A stretch of 64,000 nucleotides of DNA, from assembly GCA_965644295.1 (NCBI GenBank), contig CBFFRP010000032.1, forward strand, positions 1-64,000. The letters run 5' to 3'. Below, piece by piece: positions 11,901-24,249 of this stretch. The translations under genes were made by a program, and so were the position numbers. The first letter of the stretch is position 1; each line of letters opens with the position of its first letter. The notes beneath the pieces are model-generated. The model was not told the DNA's origin. It saw only the letters and a list, made by a program, of their open reading frames with translations, and searched no databases. The DNA comes from Paraphysomonas bandaiensis. Its lineage: Eukaryota > Chrysophyceae.

Positions 11901-14518
11901 TTGCAGTTGGCGCGAAATTTCAAAGATATGAAGCTTGAGAATGATGCTCATTTAGCGCGCATTCAAGATAAAGTAGAAGAGATATGCAAGGCTAGTTGAA
12001 GGCCTTTTGATCATTCATCTATATATCTGACTGTATTTTAATTTTTCAGGCTAATTATATGCAATTGGAATTGCACCTGCCTCAACGCCAGCCCAGGAAG
12101 CGTCGTCCCAGTACAGGTACTGATATGGGAGGACCGACTTCATCGGAACGCCCGCCACTTAGAATAAGGTCTCATAGTATGGGTGACACAAACTCCATCG
12201 TTAGTGAGGACTGGGAGAGGTGTTTCGACATGTTGTGTGGTTTATACGCTCATAATGCACTAATGCAGGCACCACCAGTCATCTTCGTCTTCCTCCTCGT
12301 CGTCGTCTTCCAGCTCCGACGATTCCTACAGTAGCAGCCTGGAGAGCCCAAGCTCAAGTGATGACAGTGGAGCAGACGTGGGGACATCCACTAATGATGA
12401 TATAAAGTCCAAGCCAACTCCCAGTAAAGTAAACATAAAGTCACGTGCGCTATCTATGTCTCCCGTGCAATCGGAAGATGGAAGGTATACAATCTCATTC
12501 TTTGCTGTAGTTATTGTACGCTTATATGTTCCTAGTGGGAGTGTGACGGCGTCCCCTTTCTCTCCGAACGACAAGCCTTCAAGAAATCGCGACCATAGCA
12601 ATTCTATTGGAAACTCGGTCGCTTCTGCTGGAGAGACACGCAGGCAGCAACGCAGGAGGAGAAAGCTAAAGAAGAACTTATTTGAAGATGACCGCAAGCC
12701 CTTTGTGTTCGAGGTTGCAGACTTAACAATAGTAGTATTGATCTCATTTTTGATAGGTGGACGATGAGACCGACCTTGACCTGATGTGTGTTTTAGCCGA
12801 TCGATCAGTGCCTACCAGCATGCAGCTGGTAAATACGCAGGTTTGAGTATATAATCGGAAAGTGTCATTTTTGGGGTTACATAGTGCTGTCCAGGTCGTA
12901 CCAGGTGCAGATTCTCTCGCCGGTTTAAATCATTGTGTGGATGGAGTCGCTGATGTGTGTTCTGCCAAGGAGGTGAAAGTGGTCAGGCGTGTGAGACTCC
13001 CCCCTCGGCCGGCATCTGCTGGACTCCGCGGAGGTATTAACCACATCATCTCCGGGCTATTCCAGGTATGACGTTTAGTTCAGTGCATGGGGTCTTTCAT
13101 TATTTTTGGTTACAGGATGCATACGCCCGTCTGTGCTTCTCACAAAGAAGTACTGTGCCTACTGAGGTTGTACTTGTACCTTAAATCTGTCTTCATGGCT
13201 CTGTTAATATTTTTCTTCCGTAGATTCTCGGACTATGGCATAACGTAACCATAATGGAGGACGATACTATCGAAATTATTGTAATAGCAACGGTGAGCTT
13301 ATTATGTAGTTTATATCCTGAGTCTGACACAATGATCAAAAGAGTCACTATCACACCAGAAACCCGCATAGTATACCTCCCGTTCGCACATCGAGCAGCA
13401 CACAGGAAGAAGGGCAAGGGGCGATAAGCGAACAGGCGAACATGTTTCCACCTTCGGGAGCTGGGCCTATAATTCCAGCGTCGTCGTTTGCATTTCCGTT
13501 GCAATCCTTTCAGCCACAGGAATCAGTACTTCCGCGTCCCATTCCTCTCTTGACACACTTTAGCAACAGGTAAGCTCTTCATCTTGTGTCGTATCAATAT
13601 TGAATTCTCCTACTTTTTCTACTGGCATTTGTGAAGTCATACGTACGAGTCAAGTCGCACACTTCACTCTAATATTAGCGTGGGAGACCTTGAATCCAAA
13701 ATCTCCACTTCTATGGGCCTAGCCTCTTCTCCAGAGCAATCATCTGGGTTTCTATACCCTCGCCAGGAGAGTGTTCAGTCCGTACTTTCCCAATCTTTGG
13801 GAGGGCGCCATGCGGATTATTCTCTCTTTTCTTCTACTCCCTTTCCTGCAGTACGAGGATCATCGAGATCTACCTCTATACAACCCCTCACACTCTCTGT
13901 ACCAAAGGTACCAAAAGAATTAGCTAGTTTCAAATATGAAGTTTATGCTAACACCCACTATCGTAATAGGTGGTGCTGTCCACGCTTTGCTACATTCCTC
14001 ATACCAGGTATTATGACCTGTGACTAATGTAAACGTGGTTCACACAGTTATACCGACAGAATAGTAAGGTATCTGGGTCCGTTGCAATTACACTTTATCA
14101 AGGAGTCGTGGGCTGTAAGGGGGGAAGGTAGGGCGTGTGTAGTGCTCTCAATGCTTTTTACATGTTTTGCAGGTTTGCTAGGTTCGTTCTTCTACAGATT
14201 CTTATCTGAAATTGATGCTGCGGCACGTGCCCAAGTTGCTGCACTGGGTGGCAATGCATTGTTATGTCACAGGTAATTTTCAATGTATAGATTTTTAATA
14301 CTTAGACTGTGCGTTCCAGAATTGTACCTGTCGAGTCAGGCAGCAGGGTCTCCAGGAATCAAGCCTATAACATGATATCTGTTTATGGTGATGCTGTGCT
14401 AGTCGAAAGCGTATTACCGCCAGTAGTGGCTGACACACCTCAGGTGGGTCCTGATAACGCTTCACTATTAACTCCAGCTGATATAAAGCCGAATAATAAA
14501 ACCCGCACCACGAGCTGA
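8919..14518 (+). CDS. C2CD5: C2 domain-containing protein 5 homolog (C2CD5/CDP138)
   Basis: In animals C2CD5 is a C2-domain phosphoprotein that binds calcium and phospholipid and supports GLUT4 vesicle fusion. I reconstruct 29 exons with consistent phase: 8919-8945, 9004-9207, 9251-9526, 9574-9668, 9724-9889, 9951-9999, 10043-10280, 10330-10480, 10530-10604, 10653-10769, 10818-11021, 11077-11330, 11384-11576, 11624-11716, 11767-11824, 11878-11990, 12050-12219, 12269-12484, 12536-12713, 12757-12840, 12895-13065, 13116-13166, 13224-13292, 13343-13569, 13637-13907, 13970-14007, 14048-14127, 14173-14272, 14320-14518. This gives about 1,388 aa, against about 1,000 in human. The N-terminal C2 domain (about 1-130) reads MPSLIKIRV then EGRDLPVMDR. 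Repeated GGNAVLGY, CTHVVGY and AALGGNA segments mark the conserved core. A poly-Ser tract lies in exon 18. Intron 16 has a GC donor. AATAAA overlaps the stop codon. Exons 24-26 and the weak acceptor of exon 15 are least certain. Confidence 0.88.
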
Positions 14519-15594
14519 ATAAATACTAGTTGTTCACAAAAGTATAATAAGAATGAAATTTTAGAAATTGTCGTCGTTGTCCTATATTGCAGGGCCTGGT
14601 ATCCATAAATGGTAATGACATTATAATTGCAGGAACATATTGTATTAATGGCCATTATAATTGCGGGGAAGTGAGGTCCCATTAATGTGCCATTAAAGAC
14701 ATTTAATTATACTTGATATGTGCTATAAAGAACTAAGTATTTTTAAGATCTAATATCTCCACTATTCTCCGACACTCTAGAATATGTTCATACAACTTCA
14801 CTGCTACTGTGTGGCATCTTTGCGCATTATCAGCTGCAAACTTACACCAACGATTGAAGCGCCTGAATTGTGTTTTTTTCTTTTTTCTATTAGCAGCTGC
14901 AATGATATATGTATGACGTAGGCGTGTAAGAGTCAAAAAACTTTATGTACGGCATATATATATGTTCGGGTAAAGTAGTGAATGTCTGATTATTAGCAAT
15001 AGGCGTGGAAGAGGAATTAGAACCAATAGCAATAGCAAAACAATTTAACCAACTAGTTCGTAACTCTGATATCTTACTATTTACTATTTGGCGCAACCAC
15101 TTTCGCTCACTGTCCTTGAGGTGAACAGCCCGGATGCTTGACTTCAGTAGGCAGCCCAATACTTCGGATGCCCTTGAGGTGGGCCCATTCGTCAGGGGCC
15201 AAAAAGACGTCTACGCAATTGACATCTCTTATTAAAGTCTCTGGTACCACACAAGCATTTGGCTATGCGTGGACAGAAGAATATATACTGACTATATATG
15301 CGGCTCACGTTGGTTTACCGAAGAAATATTTCCAGTGCTTATCTACCACAGAACACCACGTGCGACTGCCTTATTATTCATCCTCCATCAACCCAAACTC
15401 TAATATAGTGCTTGCGAATTTTATATTTTTATGTACTTCTCTATATGAAAAATGAAAAATATCAATGACTCTATAACCTGCTGGTGATGATATTCGTAAC
15501 GCTTTATTGTTTTTGTATATATACTTAGCTTTATTCTGGTAAGGCCAATGACCCCAACCATATCCAAAACTTCTAAAGAAGGCATTAAAAAGTT
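14099..15594 (+). repeat. Segmental duplication, copy 1
   Basis: 1,496 bp repeated at 16927-18422 with a constant offset of 2,828 bp and only about four differences seen by eye (about 99.7% identity). It covers the last part of C2CD5 exon 27, exons 28-29 and 3' flank, and the left 1,005 bp of a hAT-like element that starts at 14590. It ends abruptly in the middle of that element. Confidence 0.93.
14590..15594 (+). mobile_element. Truncated hAT-like element (left part)
   Basis: It begins CAGGGCCTGGTATCC, the same terminus as the complete copy at 17418-19185, 71 bp after the C2CD5 stop codon. It stops at the duplication breakpoint, and the right terminus is missing. It contains dispersed-repeat blocks but no intact gene. 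Confidence 0.65.
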
Positions 15595-16617
15595 GTAAAG
15601 CCGTGGGCTTTTATAACACCCTTTAACACGTTTTATGACATCATCATAATAATATTGATAACTATATTATTGCAATAACGATATGATAACATAATATGTA
15701 GGGTATATGTAGCTGGTTTTGTATTGATGACAACAAAAGACAGATTATTATTAGGAGAGAGCGAGACAGCAGAGACTACTAGGATTTACCCTCACTACTA
15801 GGATTTACCCTCGAACACACGTTTTCTTTGGTCTACGCGATTGCTACCCGTTGGTTTACGCCTATATCCATACGGTAGTCGGTGTCATAGCGTTTTGGGT
15901 TGGGAAGCATTGATTGGTACCGCATGTGCGATATTCGTAGTCCATTCATCATTATGAGAAGCTTTCTGATGGTTTTGAACAGCTCTATGTGCTTGCTCAT
16001 CGTTCCGGACTATGATATACGATTATTTTCCCATTATCACACACCGTCGATTTTCTGTGGAACGGGAGAGAACTCGTACGGTGCCATTGGGCGCAGATGC
16101 ATAGGCGTTCTAGGCATGCTGATGGTAAAATTTCCCTATGTATAGATGGCTAGGTCTGTTGTACACTGGTTCGCAGGAATGGCGATGTTTAACGGGTTGA
16201 AATGTGATTGCAGTTGTCATGAAATGTGCTTGCAATTTTTGTGGATTCGAATATTGTCATTTTTGGGTGTTTGTGGCTCGAAAATCGGCGATTTTCTGCA
16301 ATTCTCAAAAATTGGGGATTTTTGGGTTTTGGGGCTCAAAAATCGGAGTTTTTTGGAAAGGACCTATTTTGGCGTATTTCAGGGCATTTTTGACTATAAA
16401 CGATGTAGGATATGAATCGTATGTAGTGTAGTACATGTATGAGCATATTGTACGGTTGTGGTTGCATTCAATGTCCTGTGTATGAGGAGGAGTCTTTAGA
16501 CTAGGTGTCTGTCTTTTGTTTTGCTTGTAACTTTAGTTTTAATAATAATTCTCTATGAAATTAACATAGTTGGTTGACTGATCTGTCTATTGGGAGCTTT
16601 AGATTGCAGGATACTTG
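15595..16617. other. Unique sequence between the two duplication copies
   Basis: No gene is recognised. At 16262-16370 there is a run of related short words built on AAAATCGG, ATTTTTGGG and CTCAAAAAT. The remainder is AT-rich, and with the palindrome it forms the insert between the duplicated blocks. Confidence 0.5.
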
Positions 16618-16927
16618 GGAGCTTGTATCTCTGGCTGTTGGTTTCTTAAAGAGTTATTATTATAGTTTTCTGTTTTGTTGTTTCGACAAACAACCATTTC
16701 ACATATCTTTTCAGTGATCTTAGGTCTGCAAACAACCATTTCACATATCTTTTCAGTGATCTTAGGTCTGCAAACAACCATTTCACATATCTTTTCAGTG
16801 ATCTTAGGTCTGCGGGCAGACCTAAGATCACTGAAAAGATATGTGAAATGGTTGTTTGTCGAAACAACAAAACAGAAAACTATAATAATAACTCTTTAAG
16901 AAACCAACAGCCAGAGATACAAGCTCC
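16618..16927. repeat. 310-bp palindrome with triplicated 42-bp unit
   Basis: The right arm, 16816-16927, is the reverse complement of the left arm, with a two-base centre (GG, 16814-16815). The left arm contains three head-to-tail 42-bp units (16688-16729, 16730-16771, 16772-16813; each starts AAACAACCATTTCACATATC), whereas the right arm has one. The outer arms, TTGTATCTCTGGCTG and its complement, also pair. The right end coincides with the start of duplication copy 2. Open frames across it are by-products of symmetry. Confidence 0.92.
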
Positions 16928-18422
16928 AAGGAGTCGTGGGCTGTAAGGGGGGAAGGTAGGGCGTGTGTAGTGCTCTCAATGCTTTTTACATGTTTTGCAG
17001 GTTTGCTAGGTTCTTTCTTCTACAGATTCTTATCTGAAATTGATGCTGCGGCACGTGCCCAAGTTGCTGCACTGGGTGGCAATGCATTGTTATGTCACAG
17101 GTAATTTTCAATGTATAGATTTTTAATACTTAGACTGTGCGTTCCAGAATTGTACCTGTCGAGTCAGGCAGCAGGGTCTCCAGGAATCAAGCCTATAACA
17201 TGATATCTGTTTATGGTGATGCTGTGCTAGTCGAAAGCGTATTACCGCCAGTAGTGGCTGACACACCTCAGGTGGGTCCTGATAACGCTTCACTATTAAC
17301 TCCAGCTGATATAAAGCCGAATAATAAAACCCGCACCACGAGCTGAATAAATACTAGTTGTTCACAAAAGTATAATAAGAATGAAATTTTAGAAATTGTC
17401 GTCGTTGTCCTATATTGCAGGGCCTGGTATCCATAAATGGTAATGACATTATAATTGCAGGAACATATTGTATTAATGGCCATTATAATTGCGGGGAAGT
17501 GAGGTCCCATTAATGTGCCATTAAAGACATTTAATTATACTTGATATGTGCTATAAAGAACTAAGTATTTTTAAGATCTAATATCTCCACTATTCTCCGA
17601 CACTCTAGAATATGTTCATACAACTTCACTGCTACTGTGTGGCATCTTTGCGCATTATCAGCTGCAAACTTACACCAACGATTGAAGCGCCTGAATTGTG
17701 TTTTTTTCTTTTTTCTATTAGCAGCTGCAATGATATATGTATGACGTAGGCGTGTAAGAGTCAAAAAACTTTATGTACGGCATATATATATGTTCGGGTA
17801 AAGTAGTGAATGTCTGATTATTAGCAATAGGCGTGGAAGAGGAATTAGAACCAATAGCAATAGCAAAACAATTTAACCAACTAGTTCGTAACTCTGATAT
17901 CTTACTATTTACTATTTGGCGCAACCACTTTCGCTCACTGTCCTTGAGGTGAACAGCCCGGATGCTTGACTTCAGTAGGCAGCCCAATACTTCGGATGTC
18001 CTTGAGGTGGGCCCATTCGTCAGGGGCCAAAAAGACGTCTACGCAATTGACATCTCTTATTAAAGTCTCTGGTACCACACAAGCATTTGGCTATGCGTGG
18101 ACAGAAGAATATATACTGACTATATATGCGGCTCACGTTGGTTTACCGAAGAAATATTTCCAGTGCTTATCTACCACAGAACACCACGTGCAACTGCCTT
18201 ATTATTCATCCTCCATCAACCCAAACTCTAATATAGTGCTTGCGAATTTTATATTTTTATGTACTTCTCTATATGAAAAATGAAAAATATCAATGACTCT
18301 ATAACCTGCTGGTGATGATATTCGTAACGCTTTATTATTTTTGTATATATACTTAGCTTTATTCTGGTAAGGCCAATGACCCCAACCATATCCAAAACTT
18401 CTAAAGAAGGCATTAAAAAGTT
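16927..18422 (+). repeat. Segmental duplication, copy 2
   Basis: Second copy of 14099-15594. Here the hAT-like element continues past the breakpoint to its right end, so this copy keeps the original right-hand context, while copy 1 keeps the intact upstream gene. Confidence 0.93.
16928..17346 (+). pseudogene. Partial duplicate of the C2CD5 3' end
   Basis: It contains the end of exon 27, exon 28 (17001-17100) and exon 29 (17148-17346) of the C2CD5 homolog, with splice signals and stop codon preserved but no upstream exons or start. Near-identity to the parent suggests it is recent. It is not expected to make protein unless captured by another promoter. Confidence 0.88.
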
Positions 18423-19185
18423 ACAACTAGAAAACATTTTCATAAAAACATTAATTTCCCAAGTCTGGGATGCAGGAATTGTTGCCAGTGCAATTTTTGA
18501 GAAGACAGTGGCCAAATTTCAGGGCAACGATGAAAGAGGGCTGACAGGCAATAAGAAAAGAGCGGTTCGACATTTATCTATTGATGTCATCATGCACCAA
18601 AAGCTCAACATAAATCGACATTCTCAATATTTCACCAGGTTTTGGCCGTTTCACCAGGTTTGGTCATCACATCGACTTTTCGACAATTTCATGACGGAAC
18701 TGACTTTGCATATATCGTGTTCTGGACAGCGCCGAGGTCAGCAAGAGAGCTCGACACAGTACATACAAGACCACTTTTCCGCAGATTTCTTCATGTTGAA
18801 GCAATTTCTGAGAGGCTCTTTATTAGTCGAACAAAGTTGACTGTAACACCAAATATGAATCGTTGCTATCCCTTCGAACCAAGTATACGTTGTGGGATAA
18901 TGCTAAAATACCATCCATGTGGTTTTGTAAGAAGTTTCTGGTGGGCCAATATGGAGAGCACGAAGAATGATGATGTGTAGTTACGGTTTGTAGTCTGTTA
19001 TTAAACCTAATTATTATAAGGTGGGACCACACGAAATATTATGAGCAATCTTATCTACTTAGTCATTGACGCCACCATTAATGGGCATTAATGGTAATTA
19101 CTGACCATCAAAATTGCCTATATATATTTTATTTATGGGGAAACTGGTAACTTATGAATTGTCTACTAACGGTTACCAGGCCCTG
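17418..19185 (+). mobile_element. hAT-like non-autonomous DNA element
   Basis: The left terminus reads CAGGGCCTGGTATCC and the right terminus is the inverted form, ending GGTTACCAGGCCCTG. Flanking octamers CTATATTG (17410-17417) and CTATATGG (19186-19193) match at seven of eight bases, as expected for an 8-bp hAT target duplication. Length is 1,768 bp. No transposase is visible; a 154-codon frame at 18376-18840 has no recognised domain. The interior matches the dispersed repeat seen elsewhere in the window. The classification is inferred from ends and duplication size only. Confidence 0.65.
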
Positions 19186-19193
19186 CTATATGG

Positions 19194-20110
19194 TATCATC
19201 AGAAACTGAACACTTGATAGCTAATAGAAGGTATCCACTGTAGAGAATAATAGAGGTAGTAAATCAGCGAAACAATAATTTTTAAAAAATAATTATCATG
19301 ATGAAAACAACAGACAGTGGAACATATGAATGGCAACATCGCAGACGAGTAATATTAATGCTTGCTTCCCTGGTTCCACATACGCCATCAACGTGGTAAA
19401 TTTGGCCGGAAATCAGGTGGGATATATATAGCAAACGATAACTTAAATTAATTGAAACTTATGAGTACAACAAAAGAGCTTATATTGTAAATTTTTCATA
19501 GAAGATCATACACAAAATAGATGATACATGAATACCTCAAAAGGTGCAATAGTTTTTATTTAATACTATCTAGCAAATAGCAACAAGGAAGCGATATAAG
19601 TGAAGGTGATCATACATCTTCATTGGAAGAAATTTGCCCTCCTCATCGACAATGAGACATACAAATACAAATGAGGAGCCATGAAGAAGCGCAGCGTACT
19701 ACACTGTTAAGGCTGATATCATAACCTAGATGTTTTATGGCACTCATAAGGGGAAGTTACTGTCCAAACGTCGTAGGGGCGCGTACAACTTCGAAAAAAG
19801 TAAAAAAATCTCAATACTTCTTTATTGTATACGGTATAATTATTTAATTTTACTATTTCAATGGAATGGCACCTCTAAGGTTCCTCAAAAGTAAAAAAAC
19901 AAGTTATCACAGAGTGAAAATATATCACTCAATATAATAAACACCACCACATGCTTAATGTACGGAGTAGACGCACTAACGAATTGCATATCTGAATCGT
20001 TGCGGCGGTTATAGATTCATCTTAATATAAAATCAGTGTTTCATAAAAAAAATACTCTCCAGTTTACAGATGTATAACTGTGTAGTGACGCGTGTAATAG
20101 CAAATTCGAA
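19194..20110. other. AT-rich spacer
   Basis: No supported gene. It lies between the hAT-like element and the 3' end of the RRM gene on the minus strand. Confidence 0.5.
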
Positions 20111-21269
20111 TCACAGCTCATCTATATATACGAGCATCGGTAAACCCCCTTCCATCGGTGGCCTACCATGCACGTGCTCGAGGATGGCTTCCGATAAGCT
20201 CGGTGGTCCGTACATATGGACCCTCGCCGTTTCGACCCCCCTCCAATTCTCTTCACTATCTACAGAGTCCAGGTACACTCCTATCACGTAACCATACGGG
20301 GAAAATGCTGAGAATAGGTGCATGATAGTGACGTTCGGAGTAAGATTGGACACGCGGAATACCCACCGGGTGCATTCCTGCTCTGAATAAAAGCCCGTGC
20401 CACTGTATTCCTTCATAGTGGATGATATCAGTGGTGGAGGAGGGGGATTGATGGTAGTATGTGAAAAATCATTCGAAGAAGTCATTGATATTAAAGCAGA
20501 GTCGCCAATAGAGTATGACATATGCCCCTTAGTATCCTGAGGCTGAGGACCTCCAGTACAATCGGACTTAAAAGAATAAAGTGAAGAGTCATTATTTTTC
20601 ATATCTGCGTGGTGAAGGGATGAGTTCAGATGATTCACATTGATTGGGTTGGAGCTTCGTTCTGGTGTTATGCCGTCGAGTTCGGCGATAGCTAGATACA
20701 TAAGATCATATGGATCATACTATTCATGCGTGTTGTCACCTCTATTACACGCACTAATAGAGGCGAACTCAATGACGACCATCCCGTGCTCATTCTCCTC
20801 ATATCCCATTACACAGCCAAACTTCAAAGAACAAATGTTATCACAATCACTTTGAGAACAGTATAATTACCTCGGAGAAAAGGATGATTGTGTCGGACTT
20901 AGAATACGTGCTATCAAGGCCAGTAACAACTACCTTGGTCGCATTACAACTGGGAGACTGACTTGGACGCGCAATATCGACCTGAATCTCTTCCCCTTCC
21001 ATCCTTAGACTGTCTTTCAGGAGCGCATCGGTGTTTTGTATCCCTTCACACACCACATAGCCGGATGCCACGGTGTCAGATGCTTCTTGTTTATTCACTT
21101 TTACAAACAGAACCCCTCCAAAATGCTCTTCGAATAATATCTGTGCGTGGAACTGACTGTTATAAATATCTTATCCGCATGTGTATATACACACCTGCAG
21201 CGCCCTCTCATCTACACTAGCAGGTAAATTATATACAATGAATGAGCACACATCCGGTTCAACATTCAT
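20111..21269 (-). CDS. RNA-binding protein with three RRM domains
   Basis: Exons on the minus strand are 21269-21195, 21140-20871, 20821-20755 and 20691-20111, in phase, giving 330 aa. RRM1 begins at once, with an RNP2-like FIVYNLP and then ILFEEHFGGVLFVKV. RRM2 starts at KVVVTGLDSTYSKSD and is short and split by introns. The linker is polar and ends in a Pro-rich run. RRM3, with WVFRVSNLTP and a degenerate RNP1, forms the C-terminus. The protein probably binds RNA. I cannot place it in a named family. The third intron was chosen to avoid an in-frame TAG; it uses A|GTGCGT as donor and CTAG as acceptor. Confidence 0.75.
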
Positions 21270-24240
21270 AATTAAGGCACTGTATAGCCGGATGAAAGAT
21301 CAAGAATCAGATGGATATATTTTCATACTAGGGAAATTTTTATTCGATGTGTGTGGGATGTGAGGAGGGTTGGGAGCTGATGAGGGTTGCGCCCCCTCTC
21401 AGTGCATGTACATACGCAACACGAAGGCATCCAATTACACCTCACTCAAACCACACTAACCAATCGAATACCATACTTCATAATACACCCAATCAAACCA
21501 CTCTCTCGTGTGCTGCTGCTCGTGATGTATGTAGATATGTATATGGTGAATGTGGTGGGGATTTCTTTCGAAGTGCGTGTTCTGGATTATTACTAGTACT
21601 ATATTCTCGGCTTTTCAGTTTTTAATTTGGAGTATTCTAAAAAAACGTTTTTTATATGAAAGTGCAGCAACCGACCCCACTGCCTGGACCTCTACGAAGA
21701 TCTTATGAGGGGCGGGGTACTCTACGACTGAGAGGTATGCCATATGCTACGCAGTGAAGGCTTTGCGTTGGAATACGTGGATAGTGAATAGCATATGCAT
21801 CCTATTCCTTCTAGGTAGATGGGTTGCATAGCATCGACCGGAGATATCTCGTGTGCCTGTGTGTTACCTGATGGCACGCAGACATAAGGCTGGTGTCTGG
21901 TCCAGTATGTCTAGTATATTTCACTCATGTATGATGTCTAGTGGTAGTGAGTTAGAGAAGTGAGGTTCGCTGATATATGGGAGGTTTACGAGCATGAGTT
22001 CATGGTCAATCTCTCCCAGTAGAGTCTCTGTTATATTGTGGCGGTTGTCGTGGTGACTGTACACCCCATTTACTTTGGTGCCAAGTGACCCTCTTCTGGT
22101 GGATAGATTTGTTTGCTAGAATCTGTACAGTTTGGTAGTCTGTCCAGGTGGGAGTCGTGCATTGGGCTTATTCGAGAGCATAAGCAAGTGGTGACTGCTA
22201 CCCATGAAGGCTTTGTGATTTCAAAGGGTATTTTTGCGTCAAACAATTTTATTGCTTTTCAATCTACCCCTCAAGTAATGAGTTCGGTATGCAACAACTG
22301 TTTACAATAGAACCAGATCATGGGTTGTAACTTTACATAAAATGCATCTAGCATGCGCCGTTTACACAATTGCTTACAATAAGAGTGATACTAGGTGCTA
22401 TCATTCATTCCAAGGTTCTTTTGATTTTAATTTGGTTACTGAACACATGCTTCTCTCCCGCTACCTCACTCAACATATGTACCGCCTCCGTAACCTTTGG
22501 TAGTTTCCGCTGCCTCATCATTAGCCTATGCTGACTCAGACTTCATCTTTTTTCTCGTTTGTTCCCGTTTGATTCGTTCTCACCCCTTTGTCTACGACTC
22601 TTACCGACATCGTAATAATAATTTTATTGCGCTGGTTATTGTTTTAAAATCAGTCTATAAAACTATATCAGTAATAATAGTATTGTAGGGCCAGAGTACT
22701 AATTACAAAGTTCTGATCACAATGGTTTAGTGATATCAAAATGGATATTGTATAGAAATGTGGAATTATTCAATGTTTGGCAACAGGGCAATAGTGTGCT
22801 TTCTCCGGTACCGGATCCTCACCATATTATTACCACCTTATTATATAACACCTAAAGCAACGGTGTCATTTAAATCCTACTAAATTTTGCAGATGTTTCA
22901 ACCTAAGTAAAAGTGGTAGATGAATGGAATAAAATCTTATCTTCATTATATCTAAATAAGCTTCTTTTTGACCTGATTTTGGCTCAACAGGGCGCTCATA
23001 CCGGGAAAAATTTAGACATTCAACTTCAATATTCGGTTCAACAGAAGCTCACTTCTATCTTAATTATGATAGTGACAGTCATATGTATGTGATTTCATCA
23101 TAGTACACAGTACACAGTACACTATTATAGAGAAACCACAATCATGAGTTAAATCATTAGACACTTCAAGTTATATTCCACCCTTCGTCTGACGATGTGG
23201 AAGATGATAATGGTGTCAGTGCAAGCGATGTATCTTCATAGCCAGGACTTCGAAACAACATCAAGAATATTTCAGGAGAGTTTAGTACGTACACATCTGA
23301 TGCTGTATAGGTGGTTAAGGGCAGTGGCATCCAGTTCTTTCAGGGTGTGGTATTGCATTGTGCTTATGAGGATATGATGGGCCTCATATCATTCTCACAT
23401 CATTCAATCAGGTGCACTAGCAGAGGAAGTTAAGCTTAATGTATATAAATGTGATGATGATGCTAGTTAAGGCAATAAGAAACCTTTCGTGCGACTACAA
23501 CTGTTCACATTCATCATCACACTTATTTACGAAATTCAACACCTCGCAGTTGTTAATAATTTCATCAGTATCCATCTGTGGTTGGAGTGCATTTGTTGTA
23601 GCTATTATATATATAAATTCGGGGGGTTATTGTTTGAGTTGACATATAGTGCAATTGCTATTCCCAAAGCATGCACAGCCAGTATACATACCATTCATTT
23701 GAAACAATACGAATGCTCATTTGTTTTCTTAATGTTAATCTGGAAACGCCTATTTTTTATTACATCAAGCAAGCTACTAAAGTACCTATACAATCTAATA
23801 TGAAGTTTTCGACATCATGAGGATATTAAAGCTACAATTAAACATAGGGATAAGGAGTATCTTCCCTTGTCTATTTTTTAAAACTCGGACTTTTGCCCTC
23901 GTTTCAAAATTTTGAGCGCGGGACGATATATAGCCTCCTTATTGCCCGTGGTTAAATATAACTTAACATCGAATATATTACAGCCTGGGGTAACTCCTCA
24001 TTCATTGTGTACTGCTACTCACCACCGTCCCTATGTACTCTTTCCTACTGCTTATTTCCCCGCATTCCTGTATCCACATGTCCTCTCTTTCTTATTCCAT
24101 ATTCCCTGTATTCTCACCTATTCTGGCATTCTTCTTCTCTCTGTTATTATACACTCCGCAATAAGTCCATAAACTTGTTATTAGGCACTACTGTACACGT
24201 TTTTTACAAAATGACTCAACTCTTGGATATTATAATTCAG
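21270..24240. other. Repeat- and spacer-rich region with possible weak exons
   Basis: No gene can be assembled with confidence. A plus-strand frame at about 22090-22310 (reading ICLLESVQFGSLSRWES and onward) and an exon-like stretch at 21658-21735 starting MKVQQPTPLPG have coding character, but stops fall between them and no family is recognised. Another frame at 23195-23375 is ambiguous. A short unknown plus-strand gene or a decayed one is possible. Confidence 0.3.
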
Positions 24241-24249
24241 GACAGCATT

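Noticed and set aside
16599-16899. Small open frames on both strands of the palindrome
   Set aside because: They mirror each other because of the inverted repeat and have no recognisable content.
18376-18840. 154-codon frame inside the hAT-like element as a transposase
   Set aside because: It has no hAT catalytic or dimerisation motif and copy 1 is truncated; kept only as unexplained content of the element.
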